A DNA stretch of 64,000 nt from Microbulbifer sp. MKSA007 (lineage in GTDB: Bacteria; Pseudomonadota; Gammaproteobacteria; Pseudomonadales; Cellvibrionaceae): contig CP128433.1 of NCBI GenBank assembly GCA_032615215.1, positions 1,757,501-1,821,500 of the forward strand, read 5' to 3'. Below the pieces are notes generated by a model. It had not been told where the DNA came from, ran no database searches, and saw nothing but the letters and a program-made list of their open reading frames with translations. Shown here piece after piece: positions 18,355-26,425 of this stretch; position 1 is the first letter of the stretch; each line of letters begins with the position of its first letter. A program made the translations under genes and the position numbers.

Positions 18355-19785
18355 CTAATAAATATAATTATCCACAATCCACCAAAAATAGAATTTACTT
18401 TTCGATCCTGTGCTTTTGGCTAGCCCTTTCATTTCACTAAGGCTATGTCTATCGAAGTAGCTCTGATCCAAAATTACCCCTAGGGGATTGGTTAGGGTGT
18501 TCAAGTTTTCTCGTGGATCGTCTTCGAGCAATAATAGTTCGGCATTAAAGCCTGTGGAAACTGAGCCCACCTTATCGTTAATGCCCAGTGCTTTTGCTGG
18601 ATGGTGGGTTGCTGCTCGCAATACATCTTTAACAGGAATCCCCACCTCCACTAATCGTTGCATTTCTTGAATAGTGCCCAAGCCATTGGGCGTATAGAAG
18701 GTTCCTCCGTCTGACGCTATCAGTATCTCAATACCGGCTTGGTTTAGCTGCTTGGCCATATCTCCGAAAATGTTGGATTTACCCTGCCAATCCTGTTGCG
18801 CTTTAGCACTATGTATCCCATTAACCTTCTGCTCACCCATTGCTTTTATCGCGGGGTGATTGAGCTCGAGATCATCAGCTATGCTGTGCCAGTAGTCTGG
18901 CCCATGCTGAGCGATCTGTGCTACGTTGTCATATACGATTAATGTAGGGCTAACTGGTACGTTGCTATCTAGTAGTTGCTGCACAATTTCATCGAATCTC
19001 TCCTGCTGATAATCATGGTTCAAATGTGCCTGAAAGATCATTTCCACATGCTCTAATGACTGCGGTTTAGCCGACAAGTATTCATTGAGAGTAATACCAA
19101 AAGGCGGGTGGCCAGCTAAAGGCATGCCGAGCTTTTGCGCCTCATCAGCTATAGCGAAGAAAACCTCACGGGATAAACCGTCATAAACTTTAACTTGCTG
19201 GTACCCCTGTTGATATTGCTGGCGAACCAGCTGGCGAGCCTCTTCTTTACTACCAATAAACTTGTGGTGTCGGCCACTGGCATAGTGGGAATGTTGATTA
19301 ACAGGTGCACCGGATAACACCATATGAGGCCCGACTATATCGCCAGTATCGACCCATTTTTTAAGAATACGCTGAGGGGAATTGCCAGCCATAACTCTTG
19401 TGCGAGTGACGCCGTGCGCAAGCATAGCTAGTAGATCGGACCGACCCCATACATGGCTGTGCATATCGATTAAGCCTGGCATCACATATTTACCCAGGCC
19501 ATTAATCCTCAGCTCGCCTTCAATCTCAAGTATTACATCGCTAGTTATTTGGGTAATTCTTCCATCTTGAATGACGAGGTTTTGGTTACTTGCGGCTGTA
19601 TTATGCTGGGTGTCGATGACTGTGATATCGGTAACTACAATGCGAGCATTCTGTTCAGCTAACCCGTAGGAAGAGGGAGGGAAGTACCATGCACATCCCC
19701 AAGATCCGAGCGCAGCAACGCTAATGAACACTAAAATAGCTACCGCTGCTTTCCATGAACGAGCAAAATAGGAAGAAAACCTCAT
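18355..19785 (-). CDS. Membrane-anchored or exported amidohydrolase-family protein
   Basis: 476 aa. An N-terminal hydrophobic segment (residues 12-33, AAVAILVFISVAALGSWGCAWYF) directs export; a cysteine within it could also serve as a lipidation site, but no clean lipobox is seen. The metal-dependent amidohydrolase core follows: PGLIDMHSHVWG with H109 and H111, VKVYDG (candidate bridging lysine), AGHPPFG, LEHVEMI, and ASDGGTFYTPNG with the catalytic Asp. This order is that of the imidazolonepropionase/prolidase-like branch. The substrate is unknown. The start ATG has AGAGG five bases upstream, inside a small hairpin (19791-19810). The AraC-type gene upstream on the same strand is a plausible regulator. 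Confidence 0.85.
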   Translation of the reverse strand: MRFSSYFARSWKAAVAILVFISVAALGSWGCAWYFPPSSYGLAEQNARIVVTDITVIDTQHNTAASNQNLVIQDGRITQITSDVILEIEGELRINGLGKYVMPGLIDMHSHVWGRSDLLAMLAHGVTRTRVMAGNSPQRILKKWVDTGDIVGPHMVLSGAPVNQHSHYASGRHHKFIGSKEEARQLVRQQYQQGYQQVKVYDGLSREVFFAIADEAQKLGMPLAGHPPFGITLNEYLSAKPQSLEHVEMIFQAHLNHDYQQERFDEIVQQLLDSNVPVSPTLIVYDNVAQIAQHGPDYWHSIADDLELNHPAIKAMGEQKVNGIHSAKAQQDWQGKSNIFGDMAKQLNQAGIEILIASDGGTFYTPNGLGTIQEMQRLVEVGIPVKDVLRAATHHPAKALGINDKVGSVSTGFNAELLLLEDDPRENLNTLTNPLGVILDQSYFDRHSLSEMKGLAKSTGSKSKFYFWWIVDNYIY

Positions 19786-19875
19786 AATGACCTCTTTTGA
19801 ATCAAAGAGGCCAAAATGCCAAAATTATCAGCTTCTAGCGTCCGAAATCCAGATTTTGCACGTCCAAAGTAACCA

Positions 19876-20952
19876 TTATTGAGGTTTTTCTGCTAAATAC
19901 TGACTAGGAGTCATCCCAAGGTGGCGCTTAAACAGGCTGTTGAAGCTGGATTTAGAGTTAAAGCCCGCTTCAAGTGCAATATCGAGGAGACGAACTTTTT
20001 TGTCCGAATCACTCTCTTTTGCTGAATCAAGTTGCGAAACTACATCTGCCAAACGCTGGGCATTAACATAGTCATTAAAGTTACTGCCATAGCCCTGATT
20101 AATGGCCCAGGAAATATCTTTCTCTCCAAGCCCTGTATGTTGTGCCAAGTCCCGGAGGGATAGCCTTGGTAGGCGATAGAGCTGTTGACTATGAACCTGT
20201 TTGTTAAGCTCCTTGAAAAGCGTATCCGCCTGAGTCGTTTCGTCAGCTTTGCACTTTCCCTTGTCACAACCCTCTATTACGGATAAGCCCAGCGCTTGTT
20301 CACCATCTGTTAAACCCGCAAATAGCTGCGGTTCCCTAACCGCGCGAATTACAAGCAAAGCAACAATCAAAAAATAGCTCAGCTGCATAACAAGGTACCA
20401 TCTGAGCAAAAGAGTAGTGGGTAAGTAAGGTTGCAAGTTATGCCGCACTGCATCCACCAGTGCAACGCCAACCAGAACCCATAGGATACGCTTAACCCAA
20501 TCAGCTCTCAATTTGTTAGCATCGGAGCGGTTTTGGGGCAAGATATGTTGATATCGAATAAGCGCTTTTATACTTAATGAGAAATAAACAATCTGACTTA
20601 AAGTACCGGCTGCTAAAACCCACTGGGGCCAGTGATTAAATAATAAACTGATTGCTGCTGGTACTAAGTGTACCCAGTGTTTACTTTGTTGTTGATAACT
20701 GGCGGATATTAATTGTGCAACTACGGCAAAAAATAATGGGCCCATCAATAATGAGAACGAAGGCGTGATTAAATAACCAAGATTAACTACTTTCGTTTCT
20801 TCTATAAAATTAAATGTCATCAATAATGCAGTGGCGCCTAACAAGTATCGCATTGCTGTAAAACGGGTTTGCGCCCAAAGTAATGCAATACCTAGAATCG
20901 ATAGGGTGATAAAGGCTATCTGTAAAAAATTAGATGCGGAGTAATTTACCAT
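19876..20952 (-). CDS. Membrane-bound AraC-family regulator
   Basis: 358 aa. Residues 1-215 hold six or seven hydrophobic segments (LQIAFITLSILGIALLWA; YLITPSFSLLMGPLFFAVVAQLI; YFLIVALLVIRAV). Residues 250-355 hold an AraC-type helix-turn-helix domain (LSLRDLAQHTGLGEKDISWAINQGYG, LDIALEAGFNSKSSFNSLFKRHLGMTPSQYL). Such proteins sense an envelope or membrane signal and act on DNA from the membrane. The signal is unknown. It precedes the exported amidohydrolase by 90 bases on the same strand, which suggests a functional pair. Confidence 0.88.
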   Translation of the reverse strand: MVNYSASNFLQIAFITLSILGIALLWAQTRFTAMRYLLGATALLMTFNFIEETKVVNLGYLITPSFSLLMGPLFFAVVAQLISASYQQQSKHWVHLVPAAISLLFNHWPQWVLAAGTLSQIVYFSLSIKALIRYQHILPQNRSDANKLRADWVKRILWVLVGVALVDAVRHNLQPYLPTTLLLRWYLVMQLSYFLIVALLVIRAVREPQLFAGLTDGEQALGLSVIEGCDKGKCKADETTQADTLFKELNKQVHSQQLYRLPRLSLRDLAQHTGLGEKDISWAINQGYGSNFNDYVNAQRLADVVSQLDSAKESDSDKKVRLLDIALEAGFNSKSSFNSLFKRHLGMTPSQYLAEKPQ

Positions 20953-21283
20953 ATTTGCTCAAATAATAATCTATAAGTCGATAAGCAGAATTTCTTAAAT
21001 GGGAACATCGTTCGAAGCTTCCTGTATTTGATCATACTGGGTGATTACTTATGGAGCCTCTGAACAAGCCTACAGGCCCTAAAGGGGGGAATGCCACAGC
21101 TGCTGCGTTTCAACCAGGTCATTTTCGGTGAGCTGTGCCTAACGTCTGCAGCCTTCAAGATCCGCAGGGGTATTATGGAGCTATTCAGAGTCACTCTAAG
21201 TGTAACTTCCCAAAGTATGGGGCGGAGTGAAGCTGAGATCGATTACTTGAAGTACGCGAGTATACCTCTACTTGTTGTGAGTC
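20953..21283. other. Intergenic, no gene supported
   Basis: About 330 bases upstream of the membrane AraC-type gene and downstream of the 138-aa gene. A 73-codon + strand frame (21091-21312) overlaps the end of that gene and lacks a ribosome site, so I do not accept it. Confidence 0.4.
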
Positions 21284-21700
21284 TTATTCAACACGACAAA
21301 AATATTCTCTAAATTCCCATTTTGTTACTGGCAATGAGTAGCAGTTATTTTCGTATTTTAAAATCCGTGTCTCATCAGAAGTGGAGAGTTCGTCGTAATA
21401 TGTGATACGAATCGTATCGGCACTCAAGACTTCGATCGTATGTGGTGAAAATGTCAATACCTCCGGCTTTTCCCCTATGATGTAAGTTGCAAACGAATCT
21501 ACTCGAACTACATTCACGAGACGCCCAAAGAAATTGGAGCGGAAGAGCATTTGGGTTTTCTCGGGTATGTCCTCCACGCTGTTCATGCTGGCTAAAGTCT
21601 TTTTTTCATTTGATTGCCAAGTTCCCACATAGAAGAGGTTTTCATCTGCTGTGACAAATGGTGTAAAAAGAAGTAATGCCAAAGTTAAATATAGTTTCAT
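21284..21700 (-). CDS. Small exported protein of unknown function
   Basis: 138 aa with a typical signal peptide (MKLYLTLALLLFTPFVTA, cleavage before DENLFY). The mature domain of about 120 residues is beta-rich (YVGTWQSNEK, TIEVLSADTIRITYYDELS) and has two cysteines near the C terminus (ENNCYSL, YFCRVE) that could form a disulfide. The GTWQSNEKKTL opening recalls lipocalin-like or DUF-type periplasmic proteins, but I cannot name one. A 41-bp repeat shared with 14711-14751 lies 32-72 bases upstream. Confidence 0.6.
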   Translation of the reverse strand: MKLYLTLALLLFTPFVTADENLFYVGTWQSNEKKTLASMNSVEDIPEKTQMLFRSNFFGRLVNVVRVDSFATYIIGEKPEVLTFSPHTIEVLSADTIRITYYDELSTSDETRILKYENNCYSLPVTKWEFREYFCRVE

Positions 21701-21731
21701 GTTCTTACTTTTAACATTTGTGCCGCAGTAA

Positions 21732-21771
21732 ATCTGATCTTTATTATCCCGATTGTTATCTTGGAATCAAT
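21732..21771. repeat. Dispersed ~41-bp repeat, copy 2
   Basis: Matches 14711-14751 (TCTGATC, TTATTATCC, GATT, TTATCT, GGAATCAAT conserved in order). It lies in the leader or promoter region of the 138-aa exported protein. Confidence 0.6.
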
Positions 21772-22075
21772 TGGAGTTGAAACCGGAAGACCTATGTAGG
21801 AGTAGAATGTGGTAGCGATCCTGTCCGATCGTACCAGGTTCAGGCGCTATAAATATAAAGATGTACAGTAAAAAAGGCTTCAGAGATGCTGAATGAATCG
21901 TGTGTTAGGTCGGCTGGAACCTAATGATCCATGATTTTGAAAAAATAATCGAAGTTTTAGAAGATCTATTTCAGTCGCTAACTGTTTAAGCTGTAGCAAC
22001 TGCAAATGTGTAGAAGCTGGCAGGTAACGCAAAGATATGTGGGGGCAGGGGGAGTGGTAAATTGAGGGCAGGGAG
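21772..22075. other. Intergenic, no gene seen
   Basis: About 300 bases upstream of the 138-aa gene and beyond the tdh hairpin. G-rich near 22030-22075; nothing coding is recognisable. Confidence 0.4.
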
Positions 22076-22103
22076 AATGGCTGCGGGCAATCCCGCAGCC
22101 ATT
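22076..22103 (-). terminator. Hairpin 3' of tdh
   Basis: AATGGCTGCGGG (22076-22087) and its perfect complement at 22092-22103 make a 12-bp stem with a 4-base loop six bases after the tdh stop. The T tract is weak, so it may act as a stabilising or Rho-assisted 3' end. Confidence 0.6.
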
Positions 22104-22108
22104 GGGAC

Positions 22109-23134
22109 TTATTTCCAGTTCAGGATAACCTTACCGGATTCACCAGATCCCATGGTATCGAAGCCTTGTTGGAAGTCATCGATCGAAAACTGGTGAGTAA
22201 TAATTGGGGTTAAATCCAGGCCGGATTGAATCAGGCTGGCCATTTTGTACCAGGTCTCAAACATCTCACGGCCGTAAATACCTTTGATCATCAGGCCTTT
22301 AAAAATAACCTGCCCCCAGTCGATCGCCATTTCACCTGCAGGGATACCGAGCATGGCAATTTTGCCCCCGTGGTTCATCGCCGCGATCATATCGCGGAAG
22401 GCGACGGGTACGCCGGACATCTCCAGGCCAACATCAAAGCCTTCGCTCATTCCCAGCTCGTTCATCACATCGCTGAGGTTTTCCTTGGCAACGTTTACGG
22501 CGCGGGTGGCGCCCATCTTGCGTGCCAGGTCCAGGCGGTATTCATTGATATCGGTGATAACTACATGGCGTGCGCCAACATGTTTGGCGACTGCTGCGGC
22601 CATAATACCGATAGGGCCGGCGCCGGTAATCAGTACATCTTCGCCCACCAGGTCGAAAGACAGGGCCGTGTGTACCGCATTACCGAGGGGATCGAAAATA
22701 GAGGCGAGATCGTCAGAAATGTTATCCGGGATCTTGAAGGCATTGAGCGCGGGGATTACCAGATACTCGGCAAAAGCTCCGGGGCGGTCTACACCGACAC
22801 CGTAAGTGTTGCGGCACAAGTGGCGGCGGCCGGCGCGACAGTTGCGGCAGTGGCCGCAGGTAATATGGCCTTCACCGGAAACACGGTCGCCCACCTGGAA
22901 ACCTGCAACTTCCTGCCCCATACCGACAACTTCACCCACATATTCGTGGCCTACCACCATAGGGACAGGAATAGTCTTTTGAGACCATTCATCCCAGTTG
23001 TAGATATGCATGTCGGTACCGCAAATCGCGGTTTTGTGAATCTTGATCAGCAGGTCGTTGTGACCCGGTGTGGGGGTTTCCACATCGGTGAGCCAGATTC
23101 CCACTTCAGATTTCAGCTTGGATAGTGCTTTCAT
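22109..23134 (-). CDS. tdh: L-threonine 3-dehydrogenase
   Basis: 341 aa, the standard length. It is a zinc-dependent medium-chain dehydrogenase that oxidises L-threonine to 2-amino-3-oxobutanoate with NAD+. The catalytic zinc ligands C38 (AICGTDMH) and H63-E64 (GHEYVG) are visible. The structural zinc cluster is C93, C96, C99 and C107, and the NAD-binding GAGPIG sits at 171-176. It follows kbl by 85 bases on the same strand. Together the two convert threonine to glycine and acetyl-CoA. Confidence 0.97.
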   Translation of the reverse strand: MKALSKLKSEVGIWLTDVETPTPGHNDLLIKIHKTAICGTDMHIYNWDEWSQKTIPVPMVVGHEYVGEVVGMGQEVAGFQVGDRVSGEGHITCGHCRNCRAGRRHLCRNTYGVGVDRPGAFAEYLVIPALNAFKIPDNISDDLASIFDPLGNAVHTALSFDLVGEDVLITGAGPIGIMAAAVAKHVGARHVVITDINEYRLDLARKMGATRAVNVAKENLSDVMNELGMSEGFDVGLEMSGVPVAFRDMIAAMNHGGKIAMLGIPAGEMAIDWGQVIFKGLMIKGIYGREMFETWYKMASLIQSGLDLTPIITHQFSIDDFQQGFDTMGSGESGKVILNWK

Positions 23135-23219
23135 TGTTTTTAAAACTACAAATGGCAGGGCGCGGCGCCGCTCCGGTGAATTCCTTGTGAGAATTACCGT
23201 ATCAGCACCGCTGTTTGGT

Positions 23220-24419
23220 TTAGATAATATTCAGTTCACGGCCAACTTCAATGAAGGCATCGATACACTGGTCGAGCTGCTCGCGGGTGTGGGCGGCGGA
23301 CATCTGGGTGCGGATGCGGGCTTGACCCTTGGGCACTACCGGATAGAAGAAGCCCACTACGTAGATACCGCGCTCCAGCATCTTGTCAGCCATTTTCTGC
23401 GCCAGGGCAGCATCGCCGATCATCACCGGGATGATCGGGTGGTCGGCTCCGGCCAGGGTAAAGCCGGCTTCAGACATACGCTTGCGGAAGTAAGCGGAGT
23501 TGTCACGTAGTTGTTCACGCAGCTCGCCGCCTTCAGTCAGCATATCCAACACTTTCAGGGAGGCGGTGACGATTGCCGGGGCCACGGAGTTGGAGAACAG
23601 ATAGGGGCGCGAACGCTGGCGCAGCATATCGATAATTTCCTTGCGGCCGGAAGTAAAGCCGCCGGAAGCGCCGCCCAAGGCCTTGCCCAGGGTGCCGGTA
23701 ATAATATCGACGCGCTCAATCACATCGCAGTATTCATGGGTGCCACGGCCGTGGTCTCCGAGGAAGCCCACTGCGTGGGAGTCGTCCACCATTACCAGGG
23801 CATTGTACTGGTCGGCCAAATCGCAAACGGCTTTGAGGTTGGCGATAACTCCGTCCATAGAGAAAACGCCGTCGGTGGCGATCAGCTTGGTCTTGGCGCC
23901 AGCGGCGTCTGCGGCCTGCAGTTGCTTCTCCAGTTCCGCCATATCGTTGTTGGCGTAACGGTAGCGTTTGGCTTTACACAGGCGCACGCCGTCGATGATA
24001 GAAGCGTGGTTGAGGGAATCGGAGATGATGGCATCTTCCGGGCCCAGCAGAGTTTCAAACAGGCCGCCATTGGCGTCGAAGCAGGAGGTATAAAGGATGG
24101 TGTCTTCGGTTTGCAGGAACTCAGACAGGCGCGATTCCAGCGCTTTGTGAATGTCCTGGGTGCCGCAGATAAAACGCACCGATGCCATGCCGAAGCCGTA
24201 CTGTTCGAGCCCCTCTTTGGCCGCTTCAATCAGGTCCGGGTGGTTAGCCAGGCCCAGGTAGTTGTTCGCACAAAAATTCAGTACCTGGGTGTCGTTGTTC
24301 ACCTGGATCTCAGCGGCCTGCTGGGAGGTAATAATCCGCTCGCGTTTGTACAGGCCGTCTGCATCGATCTGTTTGAGTTCGCTGCGCAGGTGCTCAAAGA
24401 ATTGTTCTGGCTTTGACAT
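23220..24419 (-). CDS. kbl: Glycine C-acetyltransferase (2-amino-3-ketobutyrate CoA ligase)
   Basis: 399 aa, full length. It is a PLP enzyme of the alpha-oxoamine synthase family. It cleaves 2-amino-3-ketobutyrate with CoA to glycine and acetyl-CoA, the second step after Tdh. The PLP-binding lysine is K246 in ITGTLGKALGGASGG, and the conserved VDDSHAVGFLG and SLNHASIIDG motifs are present. The kbl-tdh order is the usual one. Confidence 0.97.
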   Translation of the reverse strand: MSKPEQFFEHLRSELKQIDADGLYKRERIITSQQAAEIQVNNDTQVLNFCANNYLGLANHPDLIEAAKEGLEQYGFGMASVRFICGTQDIHKALESRLSEFLQTEDTILYTSCFDANGGLFETLLGPEDAIISDSLNHASIIDGVRLCKAKRYRYANNDMAELEKQLQAADAAGAKTKLIATDGVFSMDGVIANLKAVCDLADQYNALVMVDDSHAVGFLGDHGRGTHEYCDVIERVDIITGTLGKALGGASGGFTSGRKEIIDMLRQRSRPYLFSNSVAPAIVTASLKVLDMLTEGGELREQLRDNSAYFRKRMSEAGFTLAGADHPIIPVMIGDAALAQKMADKMLERGIYVVGFFYPVVPKGQARIRTQMSAAHTREQLDQCIDAFIEVGRELNII

Positions 24420-24497
24420 GGTATTGTTTTTAGCTCCTGTCGGGTGCTCTTGGCACAGGGTAACGGGCGCGAGCTCGCGGCGCCTGTTGGTTCTACT

Positions 24498-24713
24498 TTA
24501 TCCCGCCAGTTCGCAGGCCTCATGGGCCGAAATAGGGTGCTCACTGGCGCGGCAACTGGTGGCAAATTTTAATGCCTCTTCGGCAGTGTCGAACAGTAGT
24601 TGCCACAACAACTGACGATCACCTCTTCTCACCGCGCGTACTGCCGTGTGGCTTCTTTGGCTGGCGATTTGAATTTCGATAATGTCTTTACTGGAAAACG
24701 GTGATTCGGACAT
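24498..24713 (-). CDS. Small hypothetical protein in the kbl-tdh operon
   Basis: 71 aa. I place the start at ATG 24713 because GGAGGGACC lies directly upstream; a longer open frame reaching 24944 has no such site. The protein is cytoplasmic, with an N-terminal beta part (DIIEIQIASQR) and a helical C terminus (TAEEALKFATSC, AHEACELAG). The family is unknown. It sits 78 bases before kbl and 250 bases after the ALDH gene, all on one strand, so it is probably in the same transcription unit. Confidence 0.6.
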   Translation of the reverse strand: MSESPFSSKDIIEIQIASQRSHTAVRAVRRGDRQLLWQLLFDTAEEALKFATSCRASEHPISAHEACELAG

Positions 24714-24963
24714 GGTCCCTCCAATGGTAAAACTATGGAGGACTGACGTGGAAGCGGCGAAGTGATGTTCGCTAATCCGGTTGGTTTGCTCTGGTAGAGC
24801 CCCATCCTCCCCGCAGGCCTTGTGTGCCGCAGAGAGAGAACCACCTTGCCCCGGTCGGCAGGTTGGCGTTGGCGTCAGCCACTCTCGTGATGTGCGAGCA
24901 AAGATAACGGGGAGGGGATTAGCAGTCAACAGTACCGCCCCCATTAGAGGGCGGTGCAGAAGT

Positions 24964-26397
24964 TTATGCGGGAAGCTGCACGGATTTCAGTTCGATAAAC
25001 TCACCGAGACCGGCCTCACCAAACTCGCGTCCGTTGCCGGAGCGCTTGTAGCCGCCGAAGGGGGCGTCGTAGTTAAACTCACCGCCGTTGACAAAGCAAA
25101 GGCCCGCTTCAATGCGACGAACGATAGGCATGGCGCTTTCGGCGTCTTTAGCCCATACGCCACTGGACAGACCGTATTCGGTGTCATTGGCAATGGCGAC
25201 GGCTTCATCCATATCTTTGTAGGGAATCAGGCAGGTCACCGGGCCAAAGATTTCTTCCCGGGCTATGGCCATATCGTTGTGAACGTCGGCAAATACCGTG
25301 GGTTTCACATAGAAGCCTTTATCCAGCTCGGTGGGTAAATCGAGGCCGCCAGTCACAAGGCGGGCACCTTCCTCGATACCTTTCTTGATGTAACCGCGCA
25401 CGATTTCCAGTTGGCGAGCGGAAGATAGGGGGCCCATAAAGGCATTGGCATCGGTGCCCATGGCTACTTCTTCAGCCACCTGCTTGGCAACTTCCACCGC
25501 CTCTTCATAGTGCTCAGCGGGAACCAGCATACGGGTGAGTGCGGTACAGGTTTGGCCGCTGTTAATAAATACATCTTCGCAGCCCCAGCGAACCGCTGCT
25601 TTGAGATCCGCGTCCGGGGTGATAATCAGAGGCGATTTGCCACCCAGCTCCTGGGTTACCCTTTTAACTGTGGGCGCTGCAGCCTTGGCAACTTCAACGC
25701 CTGCACGGGTGGAGCCGGTAAAGGACACCATATCGATTCCCGGGTGGGATGACAGCTCTGCGCCGACGACCGAGCCAGCACCGGGGATCAGGTTAAATAC
25801 GCCCGCAGGCACACCGGCTGCTTGGATAATCTCCGCCATGACGAAATCCTGCAGCGGAGTGGTTTCCGAAGGCTTGGTAATCATGGTGCAGCCCGCTGCG
25901 AGGGCTGGCGCTACTTTGCCGACAAATTGGTGCAGAGGGTAATTCCAGGGGGTAATAAAGCCACACACGCCAATCGGCTCCCGGATTAATACCGAGTGGG
26001 CCGCCTTTTCGGTCTCTTCCATTATGGAGGTGCGACCGGCGTAGTAACGCATGGCGTAGATAGGGCCATCCACATGCAACCAACGGGTGATATGGGCGGG
26101 GCAACCCAGGGTTTGTGAGATCGCCTGGATCAAGTCTTCCTTGCGCTCTTCCATACCGTCAGCAATGGCATTTAGCAGGGCTGAGCGCTGATCTGCGCTG
26201 GTATGGCGCCACTTGCGAAAGGCGCTGCGGGCAGCGGCAACGGCAATATCCACATCCTCAGCAGAGCCTTCCACCACCTGGCAAATCATTTCTTCAGTGG
26301 CGGGGTTGATCACAGGATGGGAACTGGTGCCGAGGGGCTCGCGCCACTCACCATTGATAAACAGTTTGTCGGTATGCAGCTTGCTGAAATCTGTCAT
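24964..26397 (-). CDS. NAD(P)-dependent aldehyde dehydrogenase
   Basis: 477 aa. It is an aldehyde dehydrogenase with general base E250 (VTQELGGKSP) and catalytic cysteine C284 (NSGQTCTALTRM). The Rossmann segment GAGSVVGAELSSHPGIDMVSFTGSTRAG is present. It lies 28 bases downstream of a TPP decarboxylase of the AruI type. In Pseudomonas arginine transamination, AruI makes 4-guanidinobutyraldehyde and a dehydrogenase (KauB) oxidises it. This gene is placed to do the equivalent step, but its substrate cannot be proven from sequence. Confidence 0.9.
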   Translation of the reverse strand: MTDFSKLHTDKLFINGEWREPLGTSSHPVINPATEEMICQVVEGSAEDVDIAVAAARSAFRKWRHTSADQRSALLNAIADGMEERKEDLIQAISQTLGCPAHITRWLHVDGPIYAMRYYAGRTSIMEETEKAAHSVLIREPIGVCGFITPWNYPLHQFVGKVAPALAAGCTMITKPSETTPLQDFVMAEIIQAAGVPAGVFNLIPGAGSVVGAELSSHPGIDMVSFTGSTRAGVEVAKAAAPTVKRVTQELGGKSPLIITPDADLKAAVRWGCEDVFINSGQTCTALTRMLVPAEHYEEAVEVAKQVAEEVAMGTDANAFMGPLSSARQLEIVRGYIKKGIEEGARLVTGGLDLPTELDKGFYVKPTVFADVHNDMAIAREEIFGPVTCLIPYKDMDEAVAIANDTEYGLSSGVWAKDAESAMPIVRRIEAGLCFVNGGEFNYDAPFGGYKRSGNGREFGEAGLGEFIELKSVQLPA

Positions 26398-26425
26398 GTC
26401 ACGCTTCCGTTTGCTTCGCGCCAGT

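Noticed and set aside
19791..19810. CCTCTTT/AAAGAGG hairpin at the amidohydrolase start as a riboregulator
   Set aside because: It does overlap the ribosome site, but the stem is only 7 bp and nothing else suggests a riboswitch.
21091..21312. 73-codon + strand frame
   Set aside because: It overlaps the end of the exported protein gene, lacks a ribosome site and shows no family motif.
22226..23125. Long open frame on the + strand opposite tdh (about 300 codons)
   Set aside because: It is the antisense of a strongly conserved GC-rich gene, has no recognisable protein similarity and no ribosome site.
23511..24416. Long + strand frame opposite kbl
   Set aside because: Antisense of kbl; the composition is a by-product of the kbl codons.
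24714..24944. N-terminal extension of the small protein before kbl
   Set aside because: GGAGGGACC immediately precedes the internal ATG at 24713; the extension has no start signal and an atypical composition.
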